A DNA stretch of 64,000 bases from CAUTUX01 sp963542015 (GCA_963542015.1 CAUTUX010000006.1:1-64000); one strand, 5' to 3'. Shown: positions 28,511-37,845, numbered from the stretch's first letter. The notes: generated by a model from the letters alone, not told the origin. Numbers and translations: made by a program.

Positions 28511-29008
28511 ATGCGTATTTTAGGAATAGATCCAGGGTTAGCAATAGTCGGGTACGGTGTATTAGATGAGGAAAATGGCAAATGTACTGCCATTGACTGT
28601 GGGGTGATAACAACATCTAAGGAACTTACATTGCCACAGAGATTAGTCCATATCGAAAAAATGCTGCAAGAAATCCTTGATATGTATAAACCAGATGTTG
28701 TTGCAATTGAAGAGCTATTTTTTACTAAAAATATAAAGACTGCAATTGCTGTAGCACAAGCAAGAGGAGTCACAGTGAATGTACTGCAAAAAGCATTGCC
28801 AGATAAGATATATGAATATACTCCTAATCAAATAAAAGAGTCATTAACTGGATATGGGTCAGCAGACAAAAAACAAATGCAAGAGATGATACGAATAATT
28901 TTAAGGCTACAGACAATTCCTAAACCCGACGATGCAGCGGATGCTTTGGCTATAGCATTATGTCATGCTCAGACAAGTAAGATGTTAAATAGATGTAGAA
29001 TAAATTAA
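28511..29008 (+). CDS. ruvC: Holliday junction resolvase RuvC
   Basis: 165 residues. The catalytic acids are Asp7 (GIDPG), Glu67/68 (AIEELFF), Asp141 and Asp144 (PDDAADALAIA). It cleaves Holliday junctions with RuvAB. The family start MRILGIDPG places the ATG at 28511; an upstream in-frame GTG at 28475 would add residues not seen in the family. It heads a ruvC-ruvA-ruvB-queA-tgt run. Confidence 0.96.
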   Translation: MRILGIDPGLAIVGYGVLDEENGKCTAIDCGVITTSKELTLPQRLVHIEKMLQEILDMYKPDVVAIEELFFTKNIKTAIAVAQARGVTVNVLQKALPDKIYEYTPNQIKESLTGYGSADKKQMQEMIRIILRLQTIPKPDDAADALAIALCHAQTSKMLNRCRIN

Positions 29009-29017
29009 AGAGGTAAC

Positions 29018-29593
29018 ATGTACAGTTTTATAAAAGGAAAAGTGGACGAGATCGGAATAGGCAAGTTAGTTATAGAATGTAACGATATAGGTTATGAAGT
29101 AACTGTTCCAGAAAGAATATCTGCAACATTAAAAGTAGGAGATATTGTTAAGATATATACATATCTGTATGTAAAGGAAGATAGACAGGAGCTGTTTGGA
29201 TTTCTAACAAGCGAAGAAAAAATATTTTTTAATCAGCTCATAAATATAAATGGGGTAGGACCAAAGAGTGCTATTCAGATACTAGGGACACACGATCTTG
29301 CAACATTAAGAACAGCAATAGCGACACAAGATGTGAAGACATTAACACAAGTTAAGGGTCTAGGAAAGAAAACTGCCGAAATGATTATAGTTAACATGAA
29401 AGGGAATGTTGATTTAAAGCTACAATCAGACATGATACCACCATCACTTGAAACAAATGATGAGCAGGATGCGGTTAATACATTAGAGGCATTGGGAGTT
29501 AACAGATCGGAAGCTATTAGGGTCGTTGCATTGGTAGCTAAAGAAGTAACTGGAGTAGAAAATATCATAAGAGCAGCACTTCAGAAGGTATAA
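29018..29593 (+). CDS. ruvA: Holliday junction branch migration protein RuvA
   Basis: 191 residues. The N-terminal OB fold (MYSFIKGKVDEIG, VKEDRQELFGF), two helix-hairpin-helix motifs (INGVGPKSAIQIL and VKGLGKKTAEMII) and the C-terminal RuvB-binding domain are all present. AGAGG precedes the ATG, which is 9 bases after ruvC. Confidence 0.96.
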   Translation: MYSFIKGKVDEIGIGKLVIECNDIGYEVTVPERISATLKVGDIVKIYTYLYVKEDRQELFGFLTSEEKIFFNQLININGVGPKSAIQILGTHDLATLRTAIATQDVKTLTQVKGLGKKTAEMIIVNMKGNVDLKLQSDMIPPSLETNDEQDAVNTLEALGVNRSEAIRVVALVAKEVTGVENIIRAALQKV

Positions 29594-29596
29594 AAA

Positions 29597-30622
29597 ATGG
29601 AAGACAGTACAAGAATAATAAGCAGTATGGTGTTGGGGGAGGGTGATAAAGATTTAACCCTTAGACCACAATCTCTTGATGAATATGTAGGGCAAGCAGC
29701 GATCAAAGATAAGATGTCTGTGTATATTACAGCAGCAAAAAATAGATCAGACGCCCTTGATCATATTTTGTTATATGGACCTCCAGGACTTGGTAAGACA
29801 ACATTGGCACATGTCATAGCAAATGAAATGGGTTCTCAAATCAAAATCACTTCTGGTCCCGCAATTGAAAAGGCGGCAGATCTTGCAGCAATTTTAACCA
29901 ATCTCGGGAAGGGAGATATTTTATTCATAGATGAAATTCATAGGCTTAGAAGCAACATAGAGGAAGTTCTTTATCCAGCAATGGAAGATTACAGTCTTGA
30001 CTTTATTTCAGGCAAGGGAGCTATGGCTAGAAGCATCCGTATTCCTTTACAGAAATTTACTCTTGTAGGGGCAACAACGAGAGCTGGTATGTTATCCAGT
30101 CCCTTAAGAGCAAGATTTGGTATCAATGAAAGGCTTGAAATGTACAACAAAGAAGAATTGAAACAAATCATAATCAGATCAGCTAAAATTTTAAATATAG
30201 AAATTGATAATGAATCTGCAGAAGAATTGGCGAAAAGAAGCAGAGGAACCCCAAGAATAGCAAACAGGCTTTTAAAGAGAATAAGAGATTTTGCTGAATA
30301 CGATGACAAAAAGAATATAGATCTTGAAATAACTAGAAAGGCACTTTCGTTACTTGGAATAGATGATCTAGGGCTTGATAAAATAGATAATCTTATTTTA
30401 GAAACGATTATAAGTAAATTTAATGGCGGACCAGTGGGTCTTGATACCCTCGCTGCATCAACGGGTGAAGATGCAGGTACAATAGAAGATGTCGTCGAAC
30501 CATTCTTATTGCAATTGGGATTTATATCAAGAACCCCAAGGGGAAGAGAATGTACAGCACTTGCATATCATCATTTAAAGAAAGACAAAGAGGGACATGA
30601 AAAGTTCGGATTTCTTTTTTAA
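29597..30622 (+). CDS. ruvB: Holliday junction branch migration helicase RuvB
   Basis: 341 residues. AAA+ ATPase with Walker A GPPGLGKTT (61-69), Walker B LFIDEIHRL, sensor 1 GATTRAG and the winged-helix C-terminus (FISRTPRGRECT). It drives branch migration on RuvA. The start is 3 bases after the ruvA stop with no clear ribosome site, so translational coupling is likely. Its end overlaps queA by 26 bases. Confidence 0.97.
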   Translation: MEDSTRIISSMVLGEGDKDLTLRPQSLDEYVGQAAIKDKMSVYITAAKNRSDALDHILLYGPPGLGKTTLAHVIANEMGSQIKITSGPAIEKAADLAAILTNLGKGDILFIDEIHRLRSNIEEVLYPAMEDYSLDFISGKGAMARSIRIPLQKFTLVGATTRAGMLSSPLRARFGINERLEMYNKEELKQIIIRSAKILNIEIDNESAEELAKRSRGTPRIANRLLKRIRDFAEYDDKKNIDLEITRKALSLLGIDDLGLDKIDNLILETIISKFNGGPVGLDTLAASTGEDAGTIEDVVEPFLLQLGFISRTPRGRECTALAYHHLKKDKEGHEKFGFLF

Positions 30623-31628
30623 TCTACCTGAAGAACTGATAGCACAACATCCCGTTGAACCAAGAGATGCATCAAGGCTTCTAGTTTATGATATTAATAA
30701 AAAAGAAATTGAGCATAAGCAGTTTAGAAATATTGCAGATTATCTAAAAAAAGGGGATGTTCTGGTAGTTAACAGAACAAGAGTAATACCAGCAAGAATC
30801 TTTGTCGATATTGAAGGGTACAGCCGTAAAGTAGAAATTCTTCTTTTAAAAAGATTGAGTTATTCAGTTTGGGAAGCACTTGTAAAGCCAGGGAAGAAAA
30901 TGAAAATTGGTACTGTTGGAAGTGTTGGGGATAAACTGCAATTCAAAGTTACTGGTATAAAAGAAGATGGCGAAAGGCTTATAGAATTTAATTTTAATGG
31001 AGTTTTTGAAAACATTCTTGAAGAAATAGGGAACATCCCATTACCTCCATATATTAAAGAAAAATTAGAAAATGGAGAGAGATACCAGACAGTATATAGT
31101 AGAGAACTGGGTTCGGCAGCGGCACCTACTGCAGGATTACATTTTACAGATGAACTTCTTGAGAAAATAAAACAGAAAGGCGTCGAAATTGCAGAAGTAA
31201 TACTTCACATAGGCTTAGGCACATTTAGACCAGTTAAAGTTGAAAATATAGAAGAGCATCACATGCATAGTGAAAGTTATTTAATATCTGATGAAGCTGC
31301 TAATAAAATAAATAAGGCAGTGGATGAAAAGAGACGGATAATATGTGTAGGGACAACATCAGTACGAGTGCTTGAAAGTGTGGCAGATGAATATGGACAT
31401 GTGAAGGCAACATCGGGAGAAACAAACATTTTTATTTATCCAGGATACAAATTTAAAATTGTACGAAATTTGATAACCAACTTCCATTTGCCTGAGTCGA
31501 CATTAATAATGTTGGTATCAGCATTAGTTGGGAAGGATGAAACTCTTAAAGTTTATAATGAAGCGATAAAAGAGAAATATAGATTTTTTTCATTTGGAGA
31601 TGCAACATTTTTTTATAGTGAGAATTAA
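30597..31628 (+). CDS. queA: S-adenosylmethionine:tRNA ribosyltransferase-isomerase QueA
   Basis: 343 residues. Segments LPEELIAQHPVEPRDASRLL, VNRTRVIPAR, GSAAAPTAGLHFT and LITNFHLPESTLIML are typical. It makes epoxyqueuosine from the preQ1-modified base in tRNA. It overlaps ruvB by 26 bases and is followed 2 bases later by tgt, the preceding enzyme of the queuosine pathway. Confidence 0.96.
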   Translation: MKSSDFFFNLPEELIAQHPVEPRDASRLLVYDINKKEIEHKQFRNIADYLKKGDVLVVNRTRVIPARIFVDIEGYSRKVEILLLKRLSYSVWEALVKPGKKMKIGTVGSVGDKLQFKVTGIKEDGERLIEFNFNGVFENILEEIGNIPLPPYIKEKLENGERYQTVYSRELGSAAAPTAGLHFTDELLEKIKQKGVEIAEVILHIGLGTFRPVKVENIEEHHMHSESYLISDEAANKINKAVDEKRRIICVGTTSVRVLESVADEYGHVKATSGETNIFIYPGYKFKIVRNLITNFHLPESTLIMLVSALVGKDETLKVYNEAIKEKYRFFSFGDATFFYSEN

Positions 31629-31630
31629 AA

Positions 31631-32743
31631 ATGAAATATGAAGTAATACATGAATGTAAACAAAGCGGTGCTAGAGTTGGAAGGCTCAGCACAGAACATG
31701 GAGATATTATTACGCCATGTTTTATGCCAGTTGGTACAAAAGCCACAGTTAAGGGATTATCTCCAGACGAAGTGAAGGCAACGAACGCTAAAATCTTGCT
31801 GTCCAATACATACCATCTACATTTAAGACCAGGAGAAGACATTGTTCAAAAAGCTGGTGGACTTCATAAATTTATGAATTGGGACGGGGCAATCCTCACA
31901 GACAGTGGCGGATTTCAAGTTTTTTCGCTTTCTAAATTAAGAAAGATAACTGATGAAGGAGTTGCATTCCAAAGTCATATAGATGGTAGCAGACATTTTT
32001 TCACGCCGACAAAATCTTTAGAAGTTCAGAGGGCATTAGGAGCAGATATAGTAATGGCGTTTGATGAATGTTCTGAAATTGGAATAAGTCACGATAAAGC
32101 ACGCAAAGCAATGGAACGGACTTTATTATGGTTAGATGAATGTTCTAAAGTGCCTTTGCAGTCACATCAAGTGATGTTTCCGATAGTACAAGGGAACATA
32201 TTCCCAGATTTGCGAGTTGAAAGTTTAAAGAGAACAATCCCATATGCAAAAGTTGGCATAGCAATAGGCGGACTTTCAGTTGGTGAAACTGATGAACAGA
32301 TGTATGAAATGCTGGATGTGCTAAAGCCATTATATCCAAAAGAAATGCCGAGATACCTTATGGGAGTAGGGAGTGCTGACTATATTGTTGAAGGTATTTT
32401 GCGAGGAATAGATATGTTTGATTGTGTCTTAGCAACACGAATTGCAAGGAACGGAACTGCGATGACGATGACAGGATATTCAACGATAAGAAACGCAACA
32501 TACAAAGAAGATTTTACTCCCATTGAAAAAGGATGTGATTGTTATGCATGTAAAAATTTCACAAGGGCATATATAAGACATCTTATTAAAGCGGAAGAAA
32601 TACTTGGGGGAAGACTATTGTCTATTCACAACATAAGGTTCTTACAAAGACTCACCGAAGAAATCAGACAGGCAATCATGGAAGATAGGTATCTGGACTA
32701 TGTTGAGAATTTTAGAAAGAATTTTGTTGGGAAAGTTAAATGA
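31631..32743 (+). CDS. tgt: tRNA-guanine(34) transglycosylase
   Basis: 370 residues. Catalytic segments LTDSGGFQVFSL and MAFDECSE, the substrate loop GGLSVGE, the nucleophile region FDCVLATRIARNGTAM, and the zinc site CDCYACKNF with a downstream histidine. It exchanges guanine 34 for preQ1 in tRNAs for Tyr, His, Asn and Asp. No strong ribosome site precedes the ATG, 2 bases after queA, so coupling is likely. Confidence 0.97.
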   Translation: MKYEVIHECKQSGARVGRLSTEHGDIITPCFMPVGTKATVKGLSPDEVKATNAKILLSNTYHLHLRPGEDIVQKAGGLHKFMNWDGAILTDSGGFQVFSLSKLRKITDEGVAFQSHIDGSRHFFTPTKSLEVQRALGADIVMAFDECSEIGISHDKARKAMERTLLWLDECSKVPLQSHQVMFPIVQGNIFPDLRVESLKRTIPYAKVGIAIGGLSVGETDEQMYEMLDVLKPLYPKEMPRYLMGVGSADYIVEGILRGIDMFDCVLATRIARNGTAMTMTGYSTIRNATYKEDFTPIEKGCDCYACKNFTRAYIRHLIKAEEILGGRLLSIHNIRFLQRLTEEIRQAIMEDRYLDYVENFRKNFVGKVK

Positions 32744-32780
32744 TTAAAAATTAAACCAGCCACTTGAAGGCATTATTTTG

Positions 32781-32809
32781 TTGTCATAAAGGGCAAAATC
32801 ATGTAGACT
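32781..32809 (+). promoter_or_regulatory. Promoter of yajC
   Basis: TTGTCA (32781-32786), 17-base spacer, TAGACT (32804-32809); the yajC ATG is 30 bases downstream with AGGAG in the leader. Confidence 0.65.
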
Positions 32810-32839
32810 AGTTTACGATTAACTTTTAGGAGAAAAAAA

Positions 32840-33466
32840 ATGAACACATTATTATTAGCATTAAATGATGGAGCGAAAAAAGGTTTGATGTTTGGACTTT
32901 TAGCAGTTGTACTTGTAGGTATGATTGTTTTCTCATTCATTTCAAACAAGAAAAATAAAAAGAATCAGGCAACATTAAATTCACAGATTAAAGTCGGTGC
33001 AAGGGTAAGAACTGCAGCAGGAATGTTAGGCTATATTACACAAGTAAATGTTGATAACACAATCATTGTTAACTGTGGAACAGAAGAAGCACCAAATTTC
33101 GTTTGCATGGTAAGCCAGGCAGTTGCAGAAGTATTAGTACCAGCTCCAAAGACACCAGAAGAAATTGCTGCTGAAAAAGAAGCTGAAGAACTTATCGAAG
33201 CAAAGAAGAATGCAAAAGAAAACAAAGAAGTAAAAGAGGAAATCAAAGAAGAAAACAATGCAGAGCCTGCAGCAGTAGTTGCACCAGTTGAAGAAATTGT
33301 AGTAGAAGAAGAGATAGTTGAAATTGCAGAAGAGCCAGCAAAAGAAGAAGTAGCTGAAGAGAAAAAAGAAGAAGTAAAGACAGAAGAGAAGAAAGAAGCT
33401 CCTGCTGCAAAGAAGTCAACAGCAACAAAGAAATCAACAGCAAAAAAACCTACAGAAACAAAATAA
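32840..33466 (+). CDS. yajC: YajC-like preprotein translocase subunit with a long low-complexity tail
   Basis: 208 residues, twice the usual length. The first about 100 residues are YajC: one membrane segment (about 15-35), a KKNKK stretch, and the core SQIKVGARVRTAAGMLGYITQV. The remaining half is a tail made almost entirely of E, K, A, V, P and T, ending in KKSTATKKSTAKK, which resembles a histone H1-like tail. YajC binds SecDF. The queA-tgt-yajC order is a classic arrangement, but secD and secF do not follow here. A terminator follows directly. Confidence 0.85.
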   Translation: MNTLLLALNDGAKKGLMFGLLAVVLVGMIVFSFISNKKNKKNQATLNSQIKVGARVRTAAGMLGYITQVNVDNTIIVNCGTEEAPNFVCMVSQAVAEVLVPAPKTPEEIAAEKEAEELIEAKKNAKENKEVKEEIKEENNAEPAAVVAPVEEIVVEEEIVEIAEEPAKEEVAEEKKEEVKTEEKKEAPAAKKSTATKKSTAKKPTETK

Positions 33467-33497
33467 GCTAGAATCTAATAAAGTATGTTGTATAATT

Positions 33498-33523
33498 AAG
33501 GAGTCGTAAGACTCCTTTTTTTA
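33498..33523 (+). terminator. Rho-independent terminator after yajC
   Basis: Stem AGGAGTC / GACTCCT with loop GTAA, followed by a run of T. It stands between yajC and the next gene, whose start codon is only 14 bases further on. Confidence 0.9.
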
Positions 33524-33536
33524 TGAGGTAAAGCAA

Positions 33537-35516
33537 ATGGAAGAAAGAATTTATGATATTACAGATCGTTACATTAATGAATTTAAGGACAAGCACAATA
33601 AAAATGTGGAGGAATATTTTCAAGACCTCACAAAGAAATCTGGGATTGATGTGCAGGCAAATAATAAGACTGTTAAAGAATTTAATGAAGCAGAGTCCTT
33701 AAGCGAGAAGACATACAAGAAACTAAGGACATTAAAAGTAATTGGAATAATACAGGGCGTATTGCTTGGTATTTTGGCACTAAACTTCATAGGATATTTA
33801 GTTATAAAAAGATTGAGTGTGTCTGAAATAGAGGAAATGTCAGAAGTGTTAGGATTTGTTGCCATACCTATTGTTTCAATTGCCTTGCTTATTATGTTTT
33901 CAGTACTGATTGCCAAAAAGGTAAAGAAACTAAATAAAATATTTCTTGAGAGTAGTAAGATTGCAGAGGAGAAGTGTAGAGAAGCAGTATCTCAGATGCA
34001 ACCTCTAAATGATTTGTTTGAAACACATACTTATCAAAAGTTGTTTACAAAAACATGGTCAATGATAACATTTGATCCAGTTTTTGATAGTAAAAAATTC
34101 GAACTGATGTGTAAAAAATATGGTCTGTATGACAATAAAGCAAATAAGGATAGAAGTGCTCTATATGTACAATCAGGACACATCAACGGGTCACCATTTA
34201 TGATAAGTAGGGTGCGTGGCATGAAAATGGTTGATCATGTATACACGGGGTCACTGACAATACATTGGAGCGAGTATAATGGGAAAGAGTGGGTTACAAG
34301 AAGTGAGACACTTCATGCCAGTTTAATCAAGCCAGTTGCAAAATATAGTGAAACTAACTCAATTGTATTTGCAAGTGAAGCAATGCCAAACCTCAGCTTT
34401 AGCAGACGACCAAATGCAAAGAATTTATCATTGATGAATGAGAAAAAATACGAAAAATATATTCACAAACAAGAAAAAGAACTTAATAAATATTCTGAGA
34501 GACAGACAAAGGCAGGTCGTGATTTTACACCATTGTCAAATACAGAGTTTGAGATAATTTTTGGAGCACTAAATAGAGATAATGAACATGAATTCAGAAT
34601 GTTTGCAACGCCACAAACACAAGTTGAAATGAAAAAAATGATAGTTGGCACAAAAGCGGGAATACCATATGATGACTTTGATTTTGAAAAATATAAAATG
34701 CTTACAAAAATAACAACTAGAACTTTACAAAGAACAGACATATCAAGTGAGCCTTTAGATTTTAGTGGTGCCGATTATGAAGAAGTTAAGAGAAGGTTTA
34801 TTAAACTTAATAATGAATATTTCTATGGTATTTATTTTGCATTTGCACCTATATTAGCTGTAAATGCATATCAAGATACAAAGTCAGCAGAGTATATTTA
34901 TAAAGATGTGTATGGGACAAAATTCTGCAACTGGCAACATGAAGCAATTGCCAATGCATTCGCAAATAGCGATCTTGCCCATGAGGATTGCAAAACAAAA
35001 TGTATAGTAAAAACAGAAGCATTCCATACAAATAAATACGGAGATGGAATAAAGGCAACAGCTTATGGGTTTAATGTAGTTCCAAGAGTAACTGAAATTG
35101 CAGTGTACGGCGGGGATGGGCGTTATCACAATGTTCCTGTTTATTGGGATGAATATATTCCTGTTGAAAAAACAAGCACGATAGGAGTAATGGAATCGCA
35201 GCTTACAATACCTGAATATAGGAATGTAATGAAAGAGAATGAGGAAAACAAGCAGATACTAAAAAAATCTAGATCTGCCATGTCAAACTCATTATTTGCA
35301 CTTTTATTTAAAGATGAAGTATCAGATTCAGAGCTAGGCAAAACTTTAAAAAGCACATATCCTGTTATAAACAAAGTAGAGCTACCTAAAATAGAAACTT
35401 TAGATGATCTTAAGAATGGATTGAAAAAAGGAGATAAAGAAGTCACTGAGGAATTTGAAGATCGTTTAGAGGAGCTTGTTGAATCACTCGATGTAGATGA
35501 AACGGATGCAGAGTAA
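33537..35516 (+). CDS. Two-TM membrane protein of unknown function, adjacent to LemA
   Basis: 659 residues, not recognised with confidence. Two adjacent membrane segments lie at about residues 64-88 and 104-124, after an N-terminal cytoplasmic helix. The large remainder is soluble, with repeated aromatic and charged beta-rich stretches (GSLTIHWSEYNGKEW, ICFAP-like YGIYFAFAPI) and an acidic C-terminus (EEFEDRLEELVESLDVDETDAE). The arrangement of two close membrane helices and a big soluble domain beside lemA recalls the DUF3137-LemA pairing, but the sequence match was not tested. GAGGT precedes the ATG, just after the yajC terminator; TATAAT at 33491-33496 could be its promoter. Confidence 0.6.
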   Translation: MEERIYDITDRYINEFKDKHNKNVEEYFQDLTKKSGIDVQANNKTVKEFNEAESLSEKTYKKLRTLKVIGIIQGVLLGILALNFIGYLVIKRLSVSEIEEMSEVLGFVAIPIVSIALLIMFSVLIAKKVKKLNKIFLESSKIAEEKCREAVSQMQPLNDLFETHTYQKLFTKTWSMITFDPVFDSKKFELMCKKYGLYDNKANKDRSALYVQSGHINGSPFMISRVRGMKMVDHVYTGSLTIHWSEYNGKEWVTRSETLHASLIKPVAKYSETNSIVFASEAMPNLSFSRRPNAKNLSLMNEKKYEKYIHKQEKELNKYSERQTKAGRDFTPLSNTEFEIIFGALNRDNEHEFRMFATPQTQVEMKKMIVGTKAGIPYDDFDFEKYKMLTKITTRTLQRTDISSEPLDFSGADYEEVKRRFIKLNNEYFYGIYFAFAPILAVNAYQDTKSAEYIYKDVYGTKFCNWQHEAIANAFANSDLAHEDCKTKCIVKTEAFHTNKYGDGIKATAYGFNVVPRVTEIAVYGGDGRYHNVPVYWDEYIPVEKTSTIGVMESQLTIPEYRNVMKENEENKQILKKSRSAMSNSLFALLFKDEVSDSELGKTLKSTYPVINKVELPKIETLDDLKNGLKKGDKEVTEEFEDRLEELVESLDVDETDAE

Positions 35517-35575
35517 TAATTTGATAAAAAAGCGCGTAAGTAGTATATTTAATGCATTGAAACAAGGAGATAATT

Positions 35576-36259
35576 ATGGCAAACGAATTAAATGAAATGA
35601 CAGCACAACCAAATAGTGCGGGTAGAGATTTATTTGTAATAGAAAAACAAATTCCAGTAAAGGTAACAAAATGGTCGGCAGTATTTCAGTTTTTCCTGTG
35701 GTTCCCATTTATAATCCCAGGACTAATATTTGTGTTTAAAAAGCAAAAGGCAAAAGAAAGGCTTGCGACATTAGAACAGAATTTACAAGTAAAAGCATCA
35801 ACAGTAGATAATTATCTAGAACAGAGAGTTGTAGTATTAAAAAATGTAGTTGGACTCGTTGAAAAAGCAACAAAATTAGATAAGGATACATTTACTGCTA
35901 TTGCAGCATTGAGAAGTGGGGTAAGACCAACTGCACCAGAGGGAAATGAAGATGCCACAAGAAACATTTTATCAAATCAAATAGACAATGGATTTAGAGA
36001 AATAAATGTAGCTTTTGAAAGATATCCTGAATTAAAATCGATGGCTGTTATCGCAGATGCTATGCAACAGAACATAAGCCTTCAAAGAGAGATTACAGCT
36101 GCAAGAGATTTGTATAATGATGCAGTTCATCAGTGGAATAAAGAGATACAAGAATGGCCAGCAAAGAGAATTGTAGCAGCAAAAGCAGGCTATACAACAA
36201 GAGTACCTTTCTCAGCATCACAAGAAATCAAAGATCAAGCAAGAGAAACTTTCTTTTAA
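35576..36259 (+). CDS. lemA: LemA family protein
   Basis: 227 residues. One membrane segment at about 36-57, then the LemA helical bundle with NYLEQRVVVLKNVVGLVEKA, FERYPELKSM, and EITAARDLYNDAVHQWNKEIQEWPAKRIVA, the family's most conserved part. LemA proteins are anchored in the membrane with unknown function. AAGGAG precedes the ATG. It lies 59 bases after the two-TM protein, and the two probably act together. Confidence 0.9.
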   Translation: MANELNEMTAQPNSAGRDLFVIEKQIPVKVTKWSAVFQFFLWFPFIIPGLIFVFKKQKAKERLATLEQNLQVKASTVDNYLEQRVVVLKNVVGLVEKATKLDKDTFTAIAALRSGVRPTAPEGNEDATRNILSNQIDNGFREINVAFERYPELKSMAVIADAMQQNISLQREITAARDLYNDAVHQWNKEIQEWPAKRIVAAKAGYTTRVPFSASQEIKDQARETFF

Positions 36260-36293
36260 ATCTATAACTGTTGACTGAATAAGTAATTAAAAC

Positions 36294-37310
36294 ATGAAAA
36301 AGTGGAATTTTAGCAACTTATCCAAAATCACCGTGGGTGAGACGGATTTCAGCGGAGTTGATAACGGTATTAAAGTCAAGATGAGACAGGTTTTGCTGTC
36401 TAGACTTGACTTAGAATCCATTAAGGCGAAAAACGGCATAAAGACTATTGGTACTTGTGGAATAGGAATTATTGCAGTTGATGCCAATAATGAACTTGAT
36501 CCGCTTGTAGAGGAAGCTTTAACAAACGAATACAACACTATGGATGAGAGCCTACATCTGGGCAGAAAAGTTCTTATCAATCCATATTTAAAGAAGAGCA
36601 ATGGCTCATTATCTATATTGGGTGTAAACGAGCAAGGTCTATTTGCAGATTTTATTTCTATACCTGAGGAAAATCTTACCATCCAACTTAATTCAATGAG
36701 TGATGATGAGGCATTGTTTGTTCCATATGTAGCTGTGGCGTTGAATATTTTTGATAGTATTGATAGCGAGAAGGGTGAGACAATAGTCATTGTGTCTTCC
36801 AACGCTATGGGTCTGATAATGGCTCAAATTGCGAGATATTACCAAATGATACCGATTTTAATTTCATCAAATCCCGATATATTAGAAAAAGCTAAAGAAC
36901 TTGGAATTTATTTTTGTCATGATAGCAAAAATGACGATATTGAAAAAGAAGTTTTACAAGACACATCAGCCAGAATGGGTGACTATGTTGCATATTTGTA
37001 CGATGACGAATATGCATACCAAAAGAGCTTAAAATTATTAAAACATGGTGGAATATCAGTAGCTGCATGCGTCACGGGTATCCCTAACGCTGGAATTAAA
37101 AGCATGTCGGATGTCATTGAAAATGAAATAAGAATTGTTCCAATTAACAACGGATGCAAGCAATATACTTCTGCAATAAACTTATTAGCTACAAAAGTTG
37201 TTAATGTCGAAGGACTTATTAAAGAGCATATAGATAGTGAGGGAATTCAAGATGCAATTACCAGATTTGCGAATGGCGATAATTCTCTAATAGCGGTCAA
37301 AATAAAATAA
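36294..37310 (+). CDS. MDR-superfamily (zinc alcohol dehydrogenase-like) protein, divergent
   Basis: 338 residues with the outline of a medium-chain dehydrogenase: an N-terminal GroES-like region (RKVLINPYLKK, GLFADFISIPEENLTIQL) and a Rossmann region (ETIVIVSSNAMGLIMAQIARYYQM, LLKHGGISVAACVTGIP). The structural zinc cysteine cluster is absent and the glycine-rich nucleotide motif reads SSNAMG rather than GxGxxG, so cofactor binding is uncertain. No ribosome site is clear before the ATG. Function unknown. It converges with the DUF4364 gene, the two ending one base apart. Confidence 0.5.
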   Translation: MKKWNFSNLSKITVGETDFSGVDNGIKVKMRQVLLSRLDLESIKAKNGIKTIGTCGIGIIAVDANNELDPLVEEALTNEYNTMDESLHLGRKVLINPYLKKSNGSLSILGVNEQGLFADFISIPEENLTIQLNSMSDDEALFVPYVAVALNIFDSIDSEKGETIVIVSSNAMGLIMAQIARYYQMIPILISSNPDILEKAKELGIYFCHDSKNDDIEKEVLQDTSARMGDYVAYLYDDEYAYQKSLKLLKHGGISVAACVTGIPNAGIKSMSDVIENEIRIVPINNGCKQYTSAINLLATKVVNVEGLIKEHIDSEGIQDAITRFANGDNSLIAVKIK

Positions 37311-37311
37311 T

Positions 37312-37845
37312 TTATTCAATTAGAAGTTCATATATTGTGCTGTATGTTTGAGAGGCTTTTTCTCTCCACATTTTGTATACATACTTTGCAGTCTGTCTGT
37401 TTGGAACATTAAGTTTTAAATCCATAATGCTGTCAACATCTCCCATAATTTTTAACCTGGTTGTATATGTTCCATCCATATTTTTTGAGTAGTCTGCAAT
37501 ATATGTCTGAGACTGTTTTAATTGTAGTCTATGGTCACGACAGTATTCAGTTATTCCTTCTCTCAAAGAGGCAGGTAAATCTTTATAGAATTGTGAAATA
37601 CACTCACTGCCTTCTTTTGAAATACTGACTTTTGTTGTTTTTTTCACTTTAAACACAAGATTTGTTTCTAGAAGTTCAGAAAGAGCCTGTCTGCAATCTA
37701 CATATGTTATCCAATTGTTTTCAACCGCTAAAATTTGAGCAACAGTTTCTTCTTCAATTGCAATGCCCATTTTGTCAAAAAGCATGAGGATTGCCAGTTT
37801 AGTGTCTCTGTTATCAAGGGTATATAAACATTTTTCGTCAGTCAT
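37312..37845 (-). CDS. DUF4364 family protein
   Basis: 177 residues resembling DUF4364, a family common in Clostridia with a winged-helix-like N-terminal part (residues about 10-80: LAILMLFDKMG, TYVDCRQALSELLETNLV, VSISKEG) and a C-terminal part that is less defined. It may be a DNA-binding regulator; its target is unknown. A TAAAGT box lies 9 bases before the start and there is no ribosome site, so a very short leader is possible here too. Confidence 0.65.
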   Translation of the reverse strand: MTDEKCLYTLDNRDTKLAILMLFDKMGIAIEEETVAQILAVENNWITYVDCRQALSELLETNLVFKVKKTTKVSISKEGSECISQFYKDLPASLREGITEYCRDHRLQLKQSQTYIADYSKNMDGTYTTRLKIMGDVDSIMDLKLNVPNRQTAKYVYKMWREKASQTYSTIYELLIE

